The notes under the pieces: generated by a model | What the model was told of the DNA's origin: nothing | The model's input: only the letters and a program-made list of their open reading frames with translations | Databases searched by the model: none | Translations under genes and position numbers: made by a program | Assembly (NCBI GenBank): GCA_965221635.1 | Contig: OZ244902.1 | Coordinates: forward strand, 2,666,001 to 2,730,000 | Reading direction: 5' to 3' | DNA from: JAAXHB01 sp965221635 | Lineage (GTDB): Bacteria > Actinomycetota > Acidimicrobiia > Acidimicrobiales > Aldehydirespiratoraceae | DNA length: 64,000 nucleotides | Shown here: positions 17,117 through 25,668 of the stretch, piece after piece | Position numbering within the stretch: the first letter of the stretch is position 1 | Layout: every line of letters begins with the position of its first letter

Positions 17117-18406
17117 TCAGTCCTTCCACTCGATGTTGTAATCGTCGAACCAGAAGCGGGCCTCACGGATCGCGTTGGGCGCGGTGCGCAGCGAGAGATC
17201 CTGGTTGAGTTCCAGCGGAGTGGGCCCCACCTCGGCGGCGATTTCCTGCAGGGCCGCGAGGTCGAGGTTGTAGCAGCGCACAGCGTTGAGCCCGAGCAGC
17301 AGGCGTGTCTCCTCCACTGGAACCTGCTGGAAGTCCGTTTCGAGGCGTTCGATGGTGTTCGGCCAGCTTCCCTCGGGATGGGGATAGTCGGTGCCCCACA
17401 TCAAGGCGTCGATCCCGTTCACGTAGCGGCGACGGATCTCAACCTTGCTCATCGTGGAGGCCCCCACGAACACGTTGTCGCCCACGTACTCCGAAGGCAG
17501 GCGTTCGATGAGGCCCTTGGTGGAGGCGTTCATCTTCTTCACCTTCCAGTTGCGCCCGCCGAACATCGCGTCGGCTTTGAACAACAGGTCACCGAGCCAC
17601 CACGAGCCGCATTCCACCGGCACGTAGCGCAGCCCCGGGAACTTGTCGAACTTGCCCGACAGCAACAGCTGCCACAGCGGGCGGTGCGTCCAGAACGCCA
17701 CCTCAAGCATGTACTGGGCCATGTTCTCGTTGTAGGAGTCACGGTCGGCTTCGCCCGAATGGGTGTGTACCACCAGGCCGGTCTCCGCGCACGCGGCCCA
17801 CACCGGGTCGTAGTCGATGTGGCCGTAGGAGGGATGGTCGTGCCACATCGTTGGGATCATGATCCCCTTGATTCCGGGTTTGTCGGCCAGGGTCTGGATT
17901 TCACGGACGGCTTCGTCCACGCCGTGTGTGATGGGAACGAGGCCCACGCCTGCTCGCCGGGGTGGGTTGGTTGCGCAGAACTCGATCAGCCAGCGGTTGT
18001 GCGCCCGGGCGCCGCCCCAGGCGAGTCGCGGGTCGGTGATCATGCCCGCTTGCAGACCCGCACCGAAGGGGGGCGCCTCCATGCCGGTCACGGCGTCGCC
18101 GTCGGCGAAGATGATCTCACCGGCCACACCGTCCGCGTCGAGGCTCTTGTCTCGAATTTCGGGGTCGTAGGCGCCGCGCAGGCCCCATTCGTTGTCGCTT
18201 TCCCACTGTTGCACGTACTCGCCGTTGAGTTCCTCCACCATGGCGCGGTGCTGATGGCGGGTGACGAGCCACTCGTCGAACTCGGCGTGCAGTGAAGACT
18301 CCAGGTACTGGCGGTAGTCCTCCACGTAGAGGCCTGCGTGGGTGTCCGAAGACACGATTACGTACGGGTTGTTGGTTTGGTCGACGCCCTGCAACCGGTT
18401 CGGCAT
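17117..18406 (-). CDS. Amidohydrolase family protein (Amidohydro_2), first gene of operon
   Basis: 429 aa from an ATG with AGGGAGGG upstream. Marks: YVIVSSDTHAGLYVEDYRQYLESSLH, TGLVVHTHSGEADRD and ALMWGTDYPHPEGSWPNTIERL, the family's metal-site segments. It is about as long as its downstream paralogue and was probably produced by duplication. It heads the operon with the second amidohydrolase and perhaps the VOC gene, is divergent from a TetR regulator, and has a long GC-rich leader hairpin. The substrate is unknown. Confidence 0.88.
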   Translation of the reverse strand: MPNRLQGVDQTNNPYVIVSSDTHAGLYVEDYRQYLESSLHAEFDEWLVTRHQHRAMVEELNGEYVQQWESDNEWGLRGAYDPEIRDKSLDADGVAGEIIFADGDAVTGMEAPPFGAGLQAGMITDPRLAWGGARAHNRWLIEFCATNPPRRAGVGLVPITHGVDEAVREIQTLADKPGIKGIMIPTMWHDHPSYGHIDYDPVWAACAETGLVVHTHSGEADRDSYNENMAQYMLEVAFWTHRPLWQLLLSGKFDKFPGLRYVPVECGSWWLGDLLFKADAMFGGRNWKVKKMNASTKGLIERLPSEYVGDNVFVGASTMSKVEIRRRYVNGIDALMWGTDYPHPEGSWPNTIERLETDFQQVPVEETRLLLGLNAVRCYNLDLAALQEIAAEVGPTPLELNQDLSLRTAPNAIREARFWFDDYNIEWKD

Positions 18407-18490
18407 GAGCCCTCCCTTGTGATCTTGTGGCGGCCCGGCGCAGCTTGGCTGCTTGCCGGTGGGCCCCTTGAGTATGGCCGCCCGCCCGAT

Positions 18491-18524
18491 GCGGCGGCAC
18501 CCGGGAGTAGAAAGGTGCCGCCGC
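18491..18524 (-). promoter_or_regulatory. Long hairpin in the amidohydrolase operon leader
   Basis: GCGGCGGCACC and GGTGCCGCCGC form a perfect 11-bp stem with a 12-nt loop. If transcription starts near the TetR operator, it lies in the 5' leader about 85 nt before the first gene. It may protect the mRNA or attenuate transcription. Confidence 0.6.
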
Positions 18525-18541
18525 GTTCGGGGAGTTCAAGT

Positions 18542-18558
18542 CTATAACCGCGTTATAG
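18542..18558. promoter_or_regulatory. Perfect inverted repeat CTATAAC-CGC-GTTATAG, likely TetR operator
   Basis: Seven-bp perfect arms with a 3-bp centre lie between the divergent amidohydrolase operon and the TetR gene. The arms contain AAC...GTT and TATA-like sequence, so binding would cover a -10 region. Size and position fit a TetR-family operator; the assignment to the neighbouring regulator is inference. Confidence 0.65.
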
Positions 18559-18676
18559 CAACATGCTACTGTGTCGGCGGACCCAGGCATCCAATCCCAC
18601 GGTTTGGTCCTGGTTCCCGTGCCGGCAACGACGGTCGTCCACCGTCGCAGACACGCTGAGGATGGAGGCAACCGCC

Positions 18677-19372
18677 GTGGCCAACCACCCCGAACAGTCA
18701 GACACTCCCGACGATCCCGTGGTCACCACCGCTGGGTCTGGTGGCGGGGCCACGCGACGAGTTGGGCTGGTGGGTGAGGACGTGATCGGCGCGGCGGTGA
18801 GGCTCGTGGAGTCCGAGGGCCCGGACGCGTTGACCATGAGACGCCTCGCCACCGAACTCGGGGTCACGACCCCCACCATCTACTGGCATGTGGGCAGCCG
18901 CGAGGAGTTGGTGAACACGCTCATGCGCACCAAGGCGAACCAGGTGGCTGCACGTGAGATCGTGGGCGACACGCCTCACCAACGGATCATGAGCGCGGTG
19001 GGGCACATGTGGGAAGCGGCGCTGCAGAACCGGGCCCTCACCTTGTTGGGTCACCGCACCGGCACCACCTCGGTGCTCAGGCACGAACTCGACACTGCCC
19101 TGTTGGGTGAACTGGAGGCGGCCGGCTTGTCGGGAAGCCGCGCAGCCGACGCGTTCAACACGATCCTGTTCACGCTCACAGGTTTCCTGGTGTTCGCCTT
19201 GCGCGGAGATGCCTCGGACTCCTTTGACGGCAAGCCCTGGCTGCTTTGGGCAGACGACGATCAGGCCATGGCCGCCGAAACCCTCGAGGCCCTGACCCAA
19301 CCCCCCGACACCAAGGAACTGTTCAACTCCGCCATATCCCAAATAGTGAAGTCCCACCTACAACCCCCCTAA
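18677..19372 (+). CDS. TetR/AcrR family transcriptional regulator
   Basis: About 231 aa from a GTG 8 nt after GGAGG; an ATG at 18662 in the same frame would add five residues but has no spaced ribosome-binding site. After a disordered N-terminal tail, the DNA-binding domain is clear: IGAAVRLVESEGPDALTMRRLATELGVTTPTIYWHVGSREELVNTLM. The C-terminal helical ligand domain has the layout of TetR class C-terminal domains (LGHRTGTTSVLRHELDTALLGEL). It probably represses itself and the divergent amidohydrolase operon through the palindrome at 18542-18558. Confidence 0.92.
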   Translation: MANHPEQSDTPDDPVVTTAGSGGGATRRVGLVGEDVIGAAVRLVESEGPDALTMRRLATELGVTTPTIYWHVGSREELVNTLMRTKANQVAAREIVGDTPHQRIMSAVGHMWEAALQNRALTLLGHRTGTTSVLRHELDTALLGELEAAGLSGSRAADAFNTILFTLTGFLVFALRGDASDSFDGKPWLLWADDDQAMAAETLEALTQPPDTKELFNSAISQIVKSHLQPP

Positions 19373-19445
19373 CCCAGCCCCCACCAACCCCCACCAACCA
19401 GAGCATCCCGCCGCAGGCGTCAGCGTCGCGGGAGCGCGCCGGAAC

Positions 19446-20234
19446 TCAGTCCGAAGCCCCGTCCACCGCTTCGAGCACACGCCCGGCGACCCTCACACCA
19501 GCCTCACTGCTGTACCCCTCCGGCCAGTCCACAACGAGTCGGTCGAGGTCGGTAAGGAAATGCTTGTCCTCCAGCTTTGCCTCGAGATTGGCCAGGGCTT
19601 GTGTGACGTTCCATCCTTCAGGGCGGTAAGGGTCGAAGCACTCGGCGATCGCAGACGGAGTTGCTCCTGCCTCCTCCACGGCAAGCCACAGGTCGAACAG
19701 GTCACGGCCCTTCCTGCGCTGGTACAGGGCGCGGATCTTTGTGGCGATCAACTCCTCGAGTGCGAACGTGGCAACGTCCGCGGCACCGCTGAACCATTGC
19801 GATTCCACGGCGAACGGACGAGTGACGGGAGGGCGCGCCGGTGATCGCTCGAACGTGTTCATCTCGATCTTGACTCTCATCCGGGTGCCGCCGAGGAAGG
19901 TCGAATCGAGCCGTGCCTTCGGATGGCGTCGAATATCGGTCTGCACCCGGTCGAACCCCACACGGGCAGCGATCTCACGGATCGCATCCAGAATGTGACC
20001 AACCCCGCCGGCGGTGCGTCGCACGTAATCCAGGTCTTCGCTGTATCGCCACGGCCGGTCGAGCCACAGCTTGTGGAAGCAGGTGCCGCCGCGCATGATC
20101 AACTCATCGCCAAGCAAAGGATGATTGGCCACCTCAACCATCAGCCGCGAAAGAACCAGGTCTTGCTCCACGGCTTGAACGTCGGTCCATGGAACCACGC
20201 CTCGCCAGTCTCGGATGTCGGCTTCGGGAATCAC
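19446..20234 (-). CDS. abiEii: AbiEii/AbiGii family toxin, nucleotidyltransferase (type IV TA)
   Basis: 262 aa. The start is a GTG that overlaps the antitoxin stop (GTGA). The nucleotidyltransferase motifs are intact: LIMRGGTCFHKLWL (GS/GT loop) and WRYSEDLDYVRR (the D-x-D-type metal pair), followed by RVKIEMNTFER and the helical end EELIATKIRALYQRRKGRDLFDLW, which is highly characteristic of this family. AbiEii toxins transfer nucleotides, in some homologues to tRNA acceptor ends, and stop growth during phage infection. It lies beside a tRNA cluster. Confidence 0.92.
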   Translation of the reverse strand: MIPEADIRDWRGVVPWTDVQAVEQDLVLSRLMVEVANHPLLGDELIMRGGTCFHKLWLDRPWRYSEDLDYVRRTAGGVGHILDAIREIAARVGFDRVQTDIRRHPKARLDSTFLGGTRMRVKIEMNTFERSPARPPVTRPFAVESQWFSGAADVATFALEELIATKIRALYQRRKGRDLFDLWLAVEEAGATPSAIAECFDPYRPEGWNVTQALANLEAKLEDKHFLTDLDRLVVDWPEGYSSEAGVRVAGRVLEAVDGASD

Positions 20235-21037
20235 AGGTCATGCTCCACTGTCGTGTTCACGATCACACGCCAGCGCGTGTTTCGCTCGCCTTCGGCTTTG
20301 AGTCGCGGGTCCAGGACGGTGAAATCACGTGACGTGATCGACTCGGCCAACTCGTCGAGCTGGACTGACGCACCGACCTCGGTTGCCATGAAGTCGATGA
20401 GCCATCCGGCACGCTGAGCGACCGTCATCGGGTAGCCCTTTGCCGCGTGGGCGAGGCGACCACCGTCTATGAGACCATCGAGGGCGAGTTCGCCGATGAC
20501 GTTGCCGACGTTGCCGAGGCCGGCCGCGCTGTAAGGAGCTTCAACGATATCGAGAACCGTCGTCTCAGGAGTGGCGAATGTGACTCGGCCGGTTGGAACG
20601 TTCTGTTGCTGAACGGGTCGTTCGTCCGTGGCGGCGCGGCGGATGAACTCAATCCGGCTCGAGCCGATCCGTCGGTTCCGCAGCAGGGCCGGAGTAACGA
20701 CCTGGAACACCATGGGCACTTGGTGTGAAGCGCCGTAACGACGAGCAGAGGAGAGAAACCCGACGTAGTAGGGGTGTCCGAGGTGACGCATCAAAGGGTC
20801 GATGTAGTGGACTGGGGGAGGGGCACCGGACTCGCGGTACTCAGGCGGCACAGGAACCCATCCGCCCTTGGTCACCGAGACGATTTTCCGTGCGTCTCGG
20901 ACACGGTGAAGGCTGAGGTGGACCTTCTGTTCCTCGACTCCTACGAGTTCCGCCACCTCTGCTGTGGAGACGAAGTGGCGGCCCCGACCAAGGAGCCAGT
21001 CAGGGAGCAGGCGAGGGCTGATCGAACCGACCTCCAT
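20231..21037 (-). CDS. abiEi: AbiEi-type antitoxin / operon autorepressor
   Basis: About 268 aa. The start chosen is the ATG 7 nt after a TAGCCT box next to an inverted repeat; an ATG at 21064 would lie inside that repeat. The N-terminal winged helix (WLLGRGRHFVSTAEVAELVGVEEQKVHLSLHRVRDARKIVSVTKGGWVPVP) binds DNA; the C-terminal part neutralises the toxin. RVTFATPETTVLDIVEAP is the typical AbiEi signature. The stop overlaps the toxin start, giving strict coupling. Known AbiEi proteins repress their operon by cooperative binding to two inverted repeats, and two are found here. Confidence 0.88.
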   Translation of the reverse strand: MEVGSISPRLLPDWLLGRGRHFVSTAEVAELVGVEEQKVHLSLHRVRDARKIVSVTKGGWVPVPPEYRESGAPPPVHYIDPLMRHLGHPYYVGFLSSARRYGASHQVPMVFQVVTPALLRNRRIGSSRIEFIRRAATDERPVQQQNVPTGRVTFATPETTVLDIVEAPYSAAGLGNVGNVIGELALDGLIDGGRLAHAAKGYPMTVAQRAGWLIDFMATEVGASVQLDELAESITSRDFTVLDPRLKAEGERNTRWRVIVNTTVEHDL

Positions 21038-21049
21038 ACGGTCAAGGCT

Positions 21050-21080
21050 ATCAAACCATTGCATTTTGCCATGGTTTGAT
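21050..21080. promoter_or_regulatory. Inverted repeat IR1, putative AbiEi operator
   Basis: ATCAAACCAT, 11-nt spacer, ATGGTTTGAT: perfect 10-bp arms whose centres are two helical turns apart. It touches the TAGCCT -10 element of abiEi, so a bound repressor would block the promoter. Confidence 0.7.
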
Positions 21081-21134
21081 GACCGAGACGGGAGATCGTC
21101 TTTACCGCTGGCGCGATCGCTGTCCTTGTCGTTA

Positions 21135-21159
21135 GTCCACACGATTACGTGTTGTGGAC
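21135..21159. promoter_or_regulatory. Inverted repeat IR2, putative second AbiEi operator
   Basis: GTCCACA, 11-nt spacer, TGTGGAC. The spacer length is the same as in IR1 but the arm sequence differs, so binding by the same protein is less certain. Confidence 0.45.
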
Positions 21160-21311
21160 AGGGAATGCTGAGCCTGTTGGACAATGGGCCTCCGGCTGAG
21201 GTTCCAGGCTCCGCGACGACTGCGGAGTTGGGCATCCAAGACAGCAACTCGGTGTGCGCCCTGGATGTGTAGGTCCGTGTGGCCCGGGGAGGGCTTGGCA
21301 CGGGCAATAGG

Positions 21312-21388
21312 TGGTACGCCCCCTGGGACTCGAACCCAGAACCTGCGGATTAAGAGTCCGATGCTCTGCCAAATTGAGCTAGAGGCGC
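21312..21388 (-). tRNA. tRNA-Lys (CTT)
   Basis: Full cloverleaf on the minus strand: acceptor GCGCCTC/GGGGCGT, anticodon loop CTCTTAA with anticodon CTT, T-loop TTCGAGT, and an encoded CCA end at 21312-21314. Confidence 0.95.
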
Positions 21389-21465
21389 TGGTGTGGGGTG
21401 CCATGATACACACCCTGCGACCGGGTTGACGCCTGACCTCGGCCACTTGCTTGGCTTGCGCGATT

Positions 21466-21544
21466 TGGGGTGGCCGAGGGGACTTGAACCCCCGACCTCC
21501 GGGACCACAACCCGGCGCTCTAACCAGACTGAGCTACGGCCACC
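21466..21544 (-). tRNA. tRNA-His (GTG)
   Basis: Minus-strand cloverleaf with acceptor GTGGCCG/CGGCCAC, anticodon GTG in loop TTGTGGT, T-loop TTCAAGT and encoded CCA. The extra G at -1 opposite discriminator C, an identity feature of tRNA-His, is encoded at 21544. Confidence 0.95.
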
Positions 21545-21654
21545 ACGGCTCGCATTGCGAGAAGACGCACATCATACCGGCGCTGCTCGGGCTTGGCTGT
21601 CGGCCTGGCCCCAGATGTGGAACCGCGGTGGTGCGACGCGGTTAGGATTCGGGT

Positions 21655-21731
21655 GCCCCTGTAGCTCAAATGGATAGAGCGGAGGGTTTCTACCCCTCAG
21701 GTTGCGGGTTCGAGTCCTGTCGGGGGTGCCA
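21655..21731 (+). tRNA. tRNA-Arg (TCT)
   Basis: Cloverleaf with acceptor GCCCCTG/CGGGGGT, anticodon stem GAGGG/CCCTC, loop TTTCTAC giving anticodon TCT, T-loop TTCGAGT and encoded CCA. A TAGGAT -10 element (21643-21648) lies 6 nt upstream, so the transcript hardly has a 5' leader. Confidence 0.95.
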
Positions 21732-21817
21732 TCAGCCGATCGGCGCCGGCATCTGGGTGTCCTGTCCAGCTTGTTGAGGCCGTCGCTTCTGCTCGGTCTG
21801 CGCCGGATCCGGCTCGG

Positions 21818-21849
21818 TCAGAACTGGGCTTGTTCAGAACTGGGCTTGT
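21818..21849. repeat. Two tandem 16-bp copies across the aceA stop codon
   Basis: TCAGAACTGGGCTTGT is present twice head to tail. The aceA stop codon is in the second copy (minus-strand reading), so the duplication added a spare copy of the gene's end to the 3' flank. Confidence 0.85.
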
Positions 21850-23114
21850 TCGGTGCTTCCCTCCAGGGCGAGTGTGGACGCCTCACCTCCGGAGATAACG
21901 GTGGCGACCTGATCGAAGTACCCGGCGCCCACCTCACGTTGGTGCTTGGTGGCGGTGTACCCGTCGGCTTCCATTGCCATCTCGCGTTGCTGCAGCGCCA
22001 CGTACGCGGTCATGTCCGAACTCTGATAGCCGGTGGCCAACTCGAACGCCGACGCGTTGAGCGCGTGCCAGCCCGCCAAGGTGATGAACTGGAACGCGTA
22101 ACCCATGGCACCCAGTTCCTTTTGGAACACGGCAACGTCGGTGTCGTCCAGGGCTGCCTTCCAATTGAACGACGGCGAGCAGTTGTAGGCCAGCATCTTG
22201 CCGGGGTACTCGGCGTGAACGGCCTGGGCGAACTCGCGGGCCAGGCCCAGATCAGGAGTAGATGTCTCACACCAGATCAGGTCGCAGTACGGGGCGTAGG
22301 CCAAGGCCCGACTCACCGGCGCCTCCAAGCCGGGCTTGGTAACGAAGAAGCCCTCGGAGGTGCGTTCGCCTGTGAGCAACGGCCGGTCGCGCTCGTCGAT
22401 GTCGCTCGTGATCAGCTTGGCGCCAAGCGCGTCGGTGCGGGCAATCAGGATCGTGCCCACCCCGGCGATGTCCGCGGCCAGTCGGGCGGCGCGCAAAGTG
22501 TTCACGTGATGCTCGGTGGGCACCAGCACCTTGCCGCCCATGTGACCACACTTCTTGGCCGAACTGAGCTGATCCTCGAAATGCACACCGGCTGCGCCCG
22601 CGTCGATCATTGCCTTCATCAACTCGAACGCGTTGAGCGGGCCGCCGAACCCCGCCTCCGCGTCGGCCACGATCGGAAGCAACCAGTCACGCGTGGGCTG
22701 GCCGCCCGTTTCTGCCCATTCGATCTGATCGGCGCGGCGCAGAGCGTTGTTGAGGCGGGCAACAAGCGACGGCACCGAATCCGCCGGGTAAAGCGACTGG
22801 TCGGGGTACACCTGCCCCGCGAGGTTGGCGTCACCGGCGACCTGCCAGCCCGACAGGTAAAGCGCAGGCAGCCCGGCCTTGGCGTACTGCACCGCCTGGC
22901 CTCCGGTCATGGCGCCCAGCGCGTGCACGAAGTCCATGTCATGCAGCCTGTGCCACAGCTTCCGGGCCCCGATGCGTGCCAGGGTCGGATCTGGCATCAC
23001 CGAACCACGCAACCGAACCACATCAGCGGCGCTGTAATCGCGTTGCGTGCCCTGCCAGCGCGGATTGGAATCCCAGTCGGCTTCAAGCGCGCCCACCTGC
23101 TCGGCAAAATCCAT
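21834..23114 (-). CDS. aceA: Isocitrate lyase
   Basis: 426 aa, the usual length for the short bacterial form. It cleaves isocitrate to glyoxylate and succinate, the first step of the glyoxylate bypass needed for growth on fatty acids or acetate. The catalytic signature KKCGHMGGK is intact (Cys189), as are LPIVADAEAGFGG (Mg binding), ARTDALGAKLITSDID and YNCSPSFNWK. The ATG has AGGAG upstream. Malate synthase is not in the window. It fits the several beta-oxidation genes nearby. Confidence 0.97.
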   Translation of the reverse strand: MDFAEQVGALEADWDSNPRWQGTQRDYSAADVVRLRGSVMPDPTLARIGARKLWHRLHDMDFVHALGAMTGGQAVQYAKAGLPALYLSGWQVAGDANLAGQVYPDQSLYPADSVPSLVARLNNALRRADQIEWAETGGQPTRDWLLPIVADAEAGFGGPLNAFELMKAMIDAGAAGVHFEDQLSSAKKCGHMGGKVLVPTEHHVNTLRAARLAADIAGVGTILIARTDALGAKLITSDIDERDRPLLTGERTSEGFFVTKPGLEAPVSRALAYAPYCDLIWCETSTPDLGLAREFAQAVHAEYPGKMLAYNCSPSFNWKAALDDTDVAVFQKELGAMGYAFQFITLAGWHALNASAFELATGYQSSDMTAYVALQQREMAMEADGYTATKHQREVGAGYFDQVATVISGGEASTLALEGSTEQAQF

Positions 23115-23294
23115 CGGACCAGCTCCTCGTTTGCTGCTACCAACCCTGCGCTCATGCTATTGGCCCACCGCGTCGGATTCGTGGAATCCAGAGCCTGATC
23201 AGTGAGCCGGGACGCCGCTCGGCTGGCCCGCAATGCCGGCGGCGCTTCGCACTCCGCGTGGGCGGCGTCACGGCTAACCTGCGCAACCAGAACC

Positions 23295-24254
23295 ATGAAC
23301 GAAACCGCCACCAAGATCCGCGTGCCCGGCAATCACCTGCTCGGATCCCTGGTGGGCGAAAGGGACGTGAACCTGCGTCACCTTCAGGAAGCGTTTCCTC
23401 ACAGCCGGATCCACCTGCGAGGCAACGAGCTGAGCGTGGACGGCGCCGACACCGAGATCGTCACCCGGCTGTTCGAGGAGTTGATCCTGCTGGTGGAACA
23501 CGGCCAACGCCTCGACGATCGCACCCTTGACCGCACCATCGAAATGGTGCGAAGCAACGTGCGCCCGTCGGAGGTTCTCACCCATGACGTGCTGCGAACC
23601 GCGCGTGGTCGTGTGGTTCGGCCCAAGTCGGCTGGCCAGAAGCGTTACATCGACGCGATGGCGCTCAACATCATCACCTTCGGCATCGGCCCTGCCGGCA
23701 CCGGCAAGAGCTGGCTGGCGGTGGCCGCGGCGGTGCGAGCGCTCAACGCCGGCGAGATTGATCGCATCATCTTGACCCGCCCCGCCGTTGAAGCCGGGGA
23801 GAGTCTCGGGTTCCTGCCCGGCGACATGATGGCCAAGGTCGACCCCTACCTGCGTCCCCTCTATGACGCCTTGTGCGACATGGTGGGCAGTGAAGGCATG
23901 GAACGCCTCCTCGAACGGGGCACCGTGGAAGTGGCGCCGCTGGCGTTCATGCGAGGGCGCACCCTCAACTCGAGTTTCATCATCCTCGACGAAGCCCAGA
24001 ACACCACACCCGAGCAAATGAAGATGTTCCTCACACGCATCGGCTTCGGATCCAAGGCGGTGGTCACCGGAGATGTCACCCAGGTGGACGTTGACAGGGG
24101 GCGCAGCGGCCTGGTGGGGATCGAGCATCTGCTCGGTGGCATCGACGGGATCGGTTTCGTGCATCTGTCCAAACACGACGTGGTGCGCCACCCGATCGTG
24201 ATCGACATCGTCGCCGCCTACGACCGAGCCGGAGGCGGAACCCGCAGGCGATGA
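23295..24254 (+). CDS. PhoH-like ATPase
   Basis: 319 aa from the ATG before NETATKIRVPGNHLLGSLVGERD. It has a short KH-like N-terminal part and the PhoH P-loop domain: Walker A GPAGTGKSWLAVA, ILTRPAVEAGESLGFLPGDMMAKVDPYLRPLYDAL, Walker B SSFIILDEAQNTTPEQMKMFLTRIG, and VTGDVTQVD. PhoH proteins are putative RNA-linked ATPases/helicases associated with YbeY. A TAACCT box lies 14 nt upstream. It starts the conserved actinobacterial run phoH-ybeY-era-recO. Confidence 0.93.
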   Translation: MNETATKIRVPGNHLLGSLVGERDVNLRHLQEAFPHSRIHLRGNELSVDGADTEIVTRLFEELILLVEHGQRLDDRTLDRTIEMVRSNVRPSEVLTHDVLRTARGRVVRPKSAGQKRYIDAMALNIITFGIGPAGTGKSWLAVAAAVRALNAGEIDRIILTRPAVEAGESLGFLPGDMMAKVDPYLRPLYDALCDMVGSEGMERLLERGTVEVAPLAFMRGRTLNSSFIILDEAQNTTPEQMKMFLTRIGFGSKAVVTGDVTQVDVDRGRSGLVGIEHLLGGIDGIGFVHLSKHDVVRHPIVIDIVAAYDRAGGGTRRR

Positions 24255-24279
24255 CCGCCTCCACCGGGCCCTGAAATTC

Positions 24280-24780
24280 ATGTGCGCGGCGCGGGTTGCC
24301 TGTCGCGACGAAACCGGTGCTCACCAAGGCCCCCGCGACCAACACCTGGCGGTGGACACCGAACGCTGGGCCGATCTTGCCGGCGCGGTGCTCGCGGCTG
24401 AAGGAGTTCATCACGGCGAGCTCGGCCTCGTGTTCGTGACCTCCGAAGCCATCGCCGTGCTCAACGGCGCGCACCTCGGATCCGAAGGCCCCACCGACGT
24501 ATTGGCGTTCCCCATCGACGCCGCCGAAAGTGATCCGTCCCCTGGCGACGCCCTGATTGGCGACGTGGTGGTGTGCCCGGCGTACGCGCAGCACTCGTTG
24601 GCCTCCGGCGCCACACCGTCGGGCTGCCTGGAGGACGAGCTGGCCTTGCTGGTGGTACACGGAGTGCTGCACGTGCTCGGATACGACCACCATGAACCCG
24701 CCGAGGCCGCCGTGATGGAAGCCCGACAGCAAGAACTGCTAGCCGCCCACCATCACCACGTGAGGCCTCAACCGTCGTGA
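24280..24780 (+). CDS. ybeY: Endoribonuclease YbeY (rRNA maturation factor)
   Basis: 166 aa metalloprotein that acts in 16S rRNA 3'-end maturation and ribosome quality control. The zinc motif H-x3-H-x5-H is seen in VVHGVLHVLGYDHHEP, and the central LNGAHLGSEGPTDVLAFPID segment is typical. The start is the first possible codon in the frame; the N-terminal dozen residues look atypical. It lies 25 bp after the phoH-like gene and its stop overlaps the era start (GTGA). The CorC/HlyC-type gene often found between ybeY and era is absent. Confidence 0.93.
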   Translation: MCAARVACRDETGAHQGPRDQHLAVDTERWADLAGAVLAAEGVHHGELGLVFVTSEAIAVLNGAHLGSEGPTDVLAFPIDAAESDPSPGDALIGDVVVCPAYAQHSLASGATPSGCLEDELALLVVHGVLHVLGYDHHEPAEAAVMEARQQELLAAHHHHVRPQPS

Positions 24781-25646
24781 CCGGGCCGGCGAACTCCGGC
24801 AGCCTCGTTGAACCTGGCGCGGAGGGATTCCGCTGCGGTTTCGTGACCCTTGTGGGACGCCCCAACGCCGGAAAGTCCACGCTGTTGAACCGAATGCTCG
24901 GCCAGCGGGTGTCCATCACCTCGGACAAACCCCAAACCACCCGCACACGGGTGCGAGGGGTGCTCAACCGGCCCGGTGCGCAAATCGTGTTCGTGGACAC
25001 CCCTGGCATTCACAAGCCAAGAACCCCGCTTGGGCGCCGTCTCAACAGCGAAGCTGCCGGGGCGGCACGGGACACAGACCTTGCGTGCCTGGTGATTGAC
25101 GCCACAGCCCCCTTCGGACGCGGCGACGCATTCATCGCCCAGACCCTGCCCAAAGACTCGGTGGTGGTGGTGACCAAAGCCGACCTCGCGAAACCCGCGG
25201 TGATGCTGCGGCAACTGGCATCTGCCGGGGCGCTCGACTTTGAGGCTTACTTTCCCACCAGCGGCACCACCGGCCAAGGCGTTGACGCCCTGGTGGACCA
25301 CCTCGCGTCCAGGATGCCCGAAGGCCCGGCGCTGTTTCCCTCCGATGTGGTGACCGACCAGCCCGAAGCGTTCTGGGTTGCCGAACTGGTGCGCGAGCAA
25401 CTCTTGGCAGCCACCCGAGAGGAACTGCCTCACGCGATCGCCACGAAGGTCACCGAATGGGAGTGGCCCAGGATCCGCTGCGAGATCCTCGTGGAACGCT
25501 CCTCGCAAAAGGGCATCGTGATCGGCAGGAACGGAGCCATGCTCAAAGCCGTGGGGCAGGCCGTGCGCTCTCAGTTGCCTGATGGTGTCTACTTGGAGTT
25601 GGTTGTGAAGGTGGACAAGGACTGGAGCCGCCGCCCCTCACCCTGA
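24777..25646 (+). CDS. era: GTPase Era
   Basis: 289 aa; the GTG start overlaps the ybeY stop. It is a ribosome-assembly GTPase that binds the 3' end of 16S rRNA. G1 GRPNAGKST, G2 TTRTR, G3 DTPG and G4 TKAD are present in order in the first 150 residues, and the KH domain is at the end (RCEILVERSSQKGIVIGRNGAMLKAVGQAVR, with GIVIGRNG as the RNA-binding loop). Part of the phoH-ybeY-era-uppS-recO run. Confidence 0.97.
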   Translation: MTGPANSGSLVEPGAEGFRCGFVTLVGRPNAGKSTLLNRMLGQRVSITSDKPQTTRTRVRGVLNRPGAQIVFVDTPGIHKPRTPLGRRLNSEAAGAARDTDLACLVIDATAPFGRGDAFIAQTLPKDSVVVVTKADLAKPAVMLRQLASAGALDFEAYFPTSGTTGQGVDALVDHLASRMPEGPALFPSDVVTDQPEAFWVAELVREQLLAATREELPHAIATKVTEWEWPRIRCEILVERSSQKGIVIGRNGAMLKAVGQAVRSQLPDGVYLELVVKVDKDWSRRPSP

Positions 25647-25668
25647 AGCCGGGAGGGGGCTCGGGGGG

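Noticed and set aside
20231..21307. A longer AbiEi starting near 21307
   Set aside because: The added N-terminus is low complexity, reaches the tRNA-Lys gene region and would put both operator repeats inside the coding sequence.
19446..21731. Prophage or integrative element around the toxin-antitoxin pair
   Set aside because: No integrase, phage structural gene or attachment-site repeat of a tRNA end was found.
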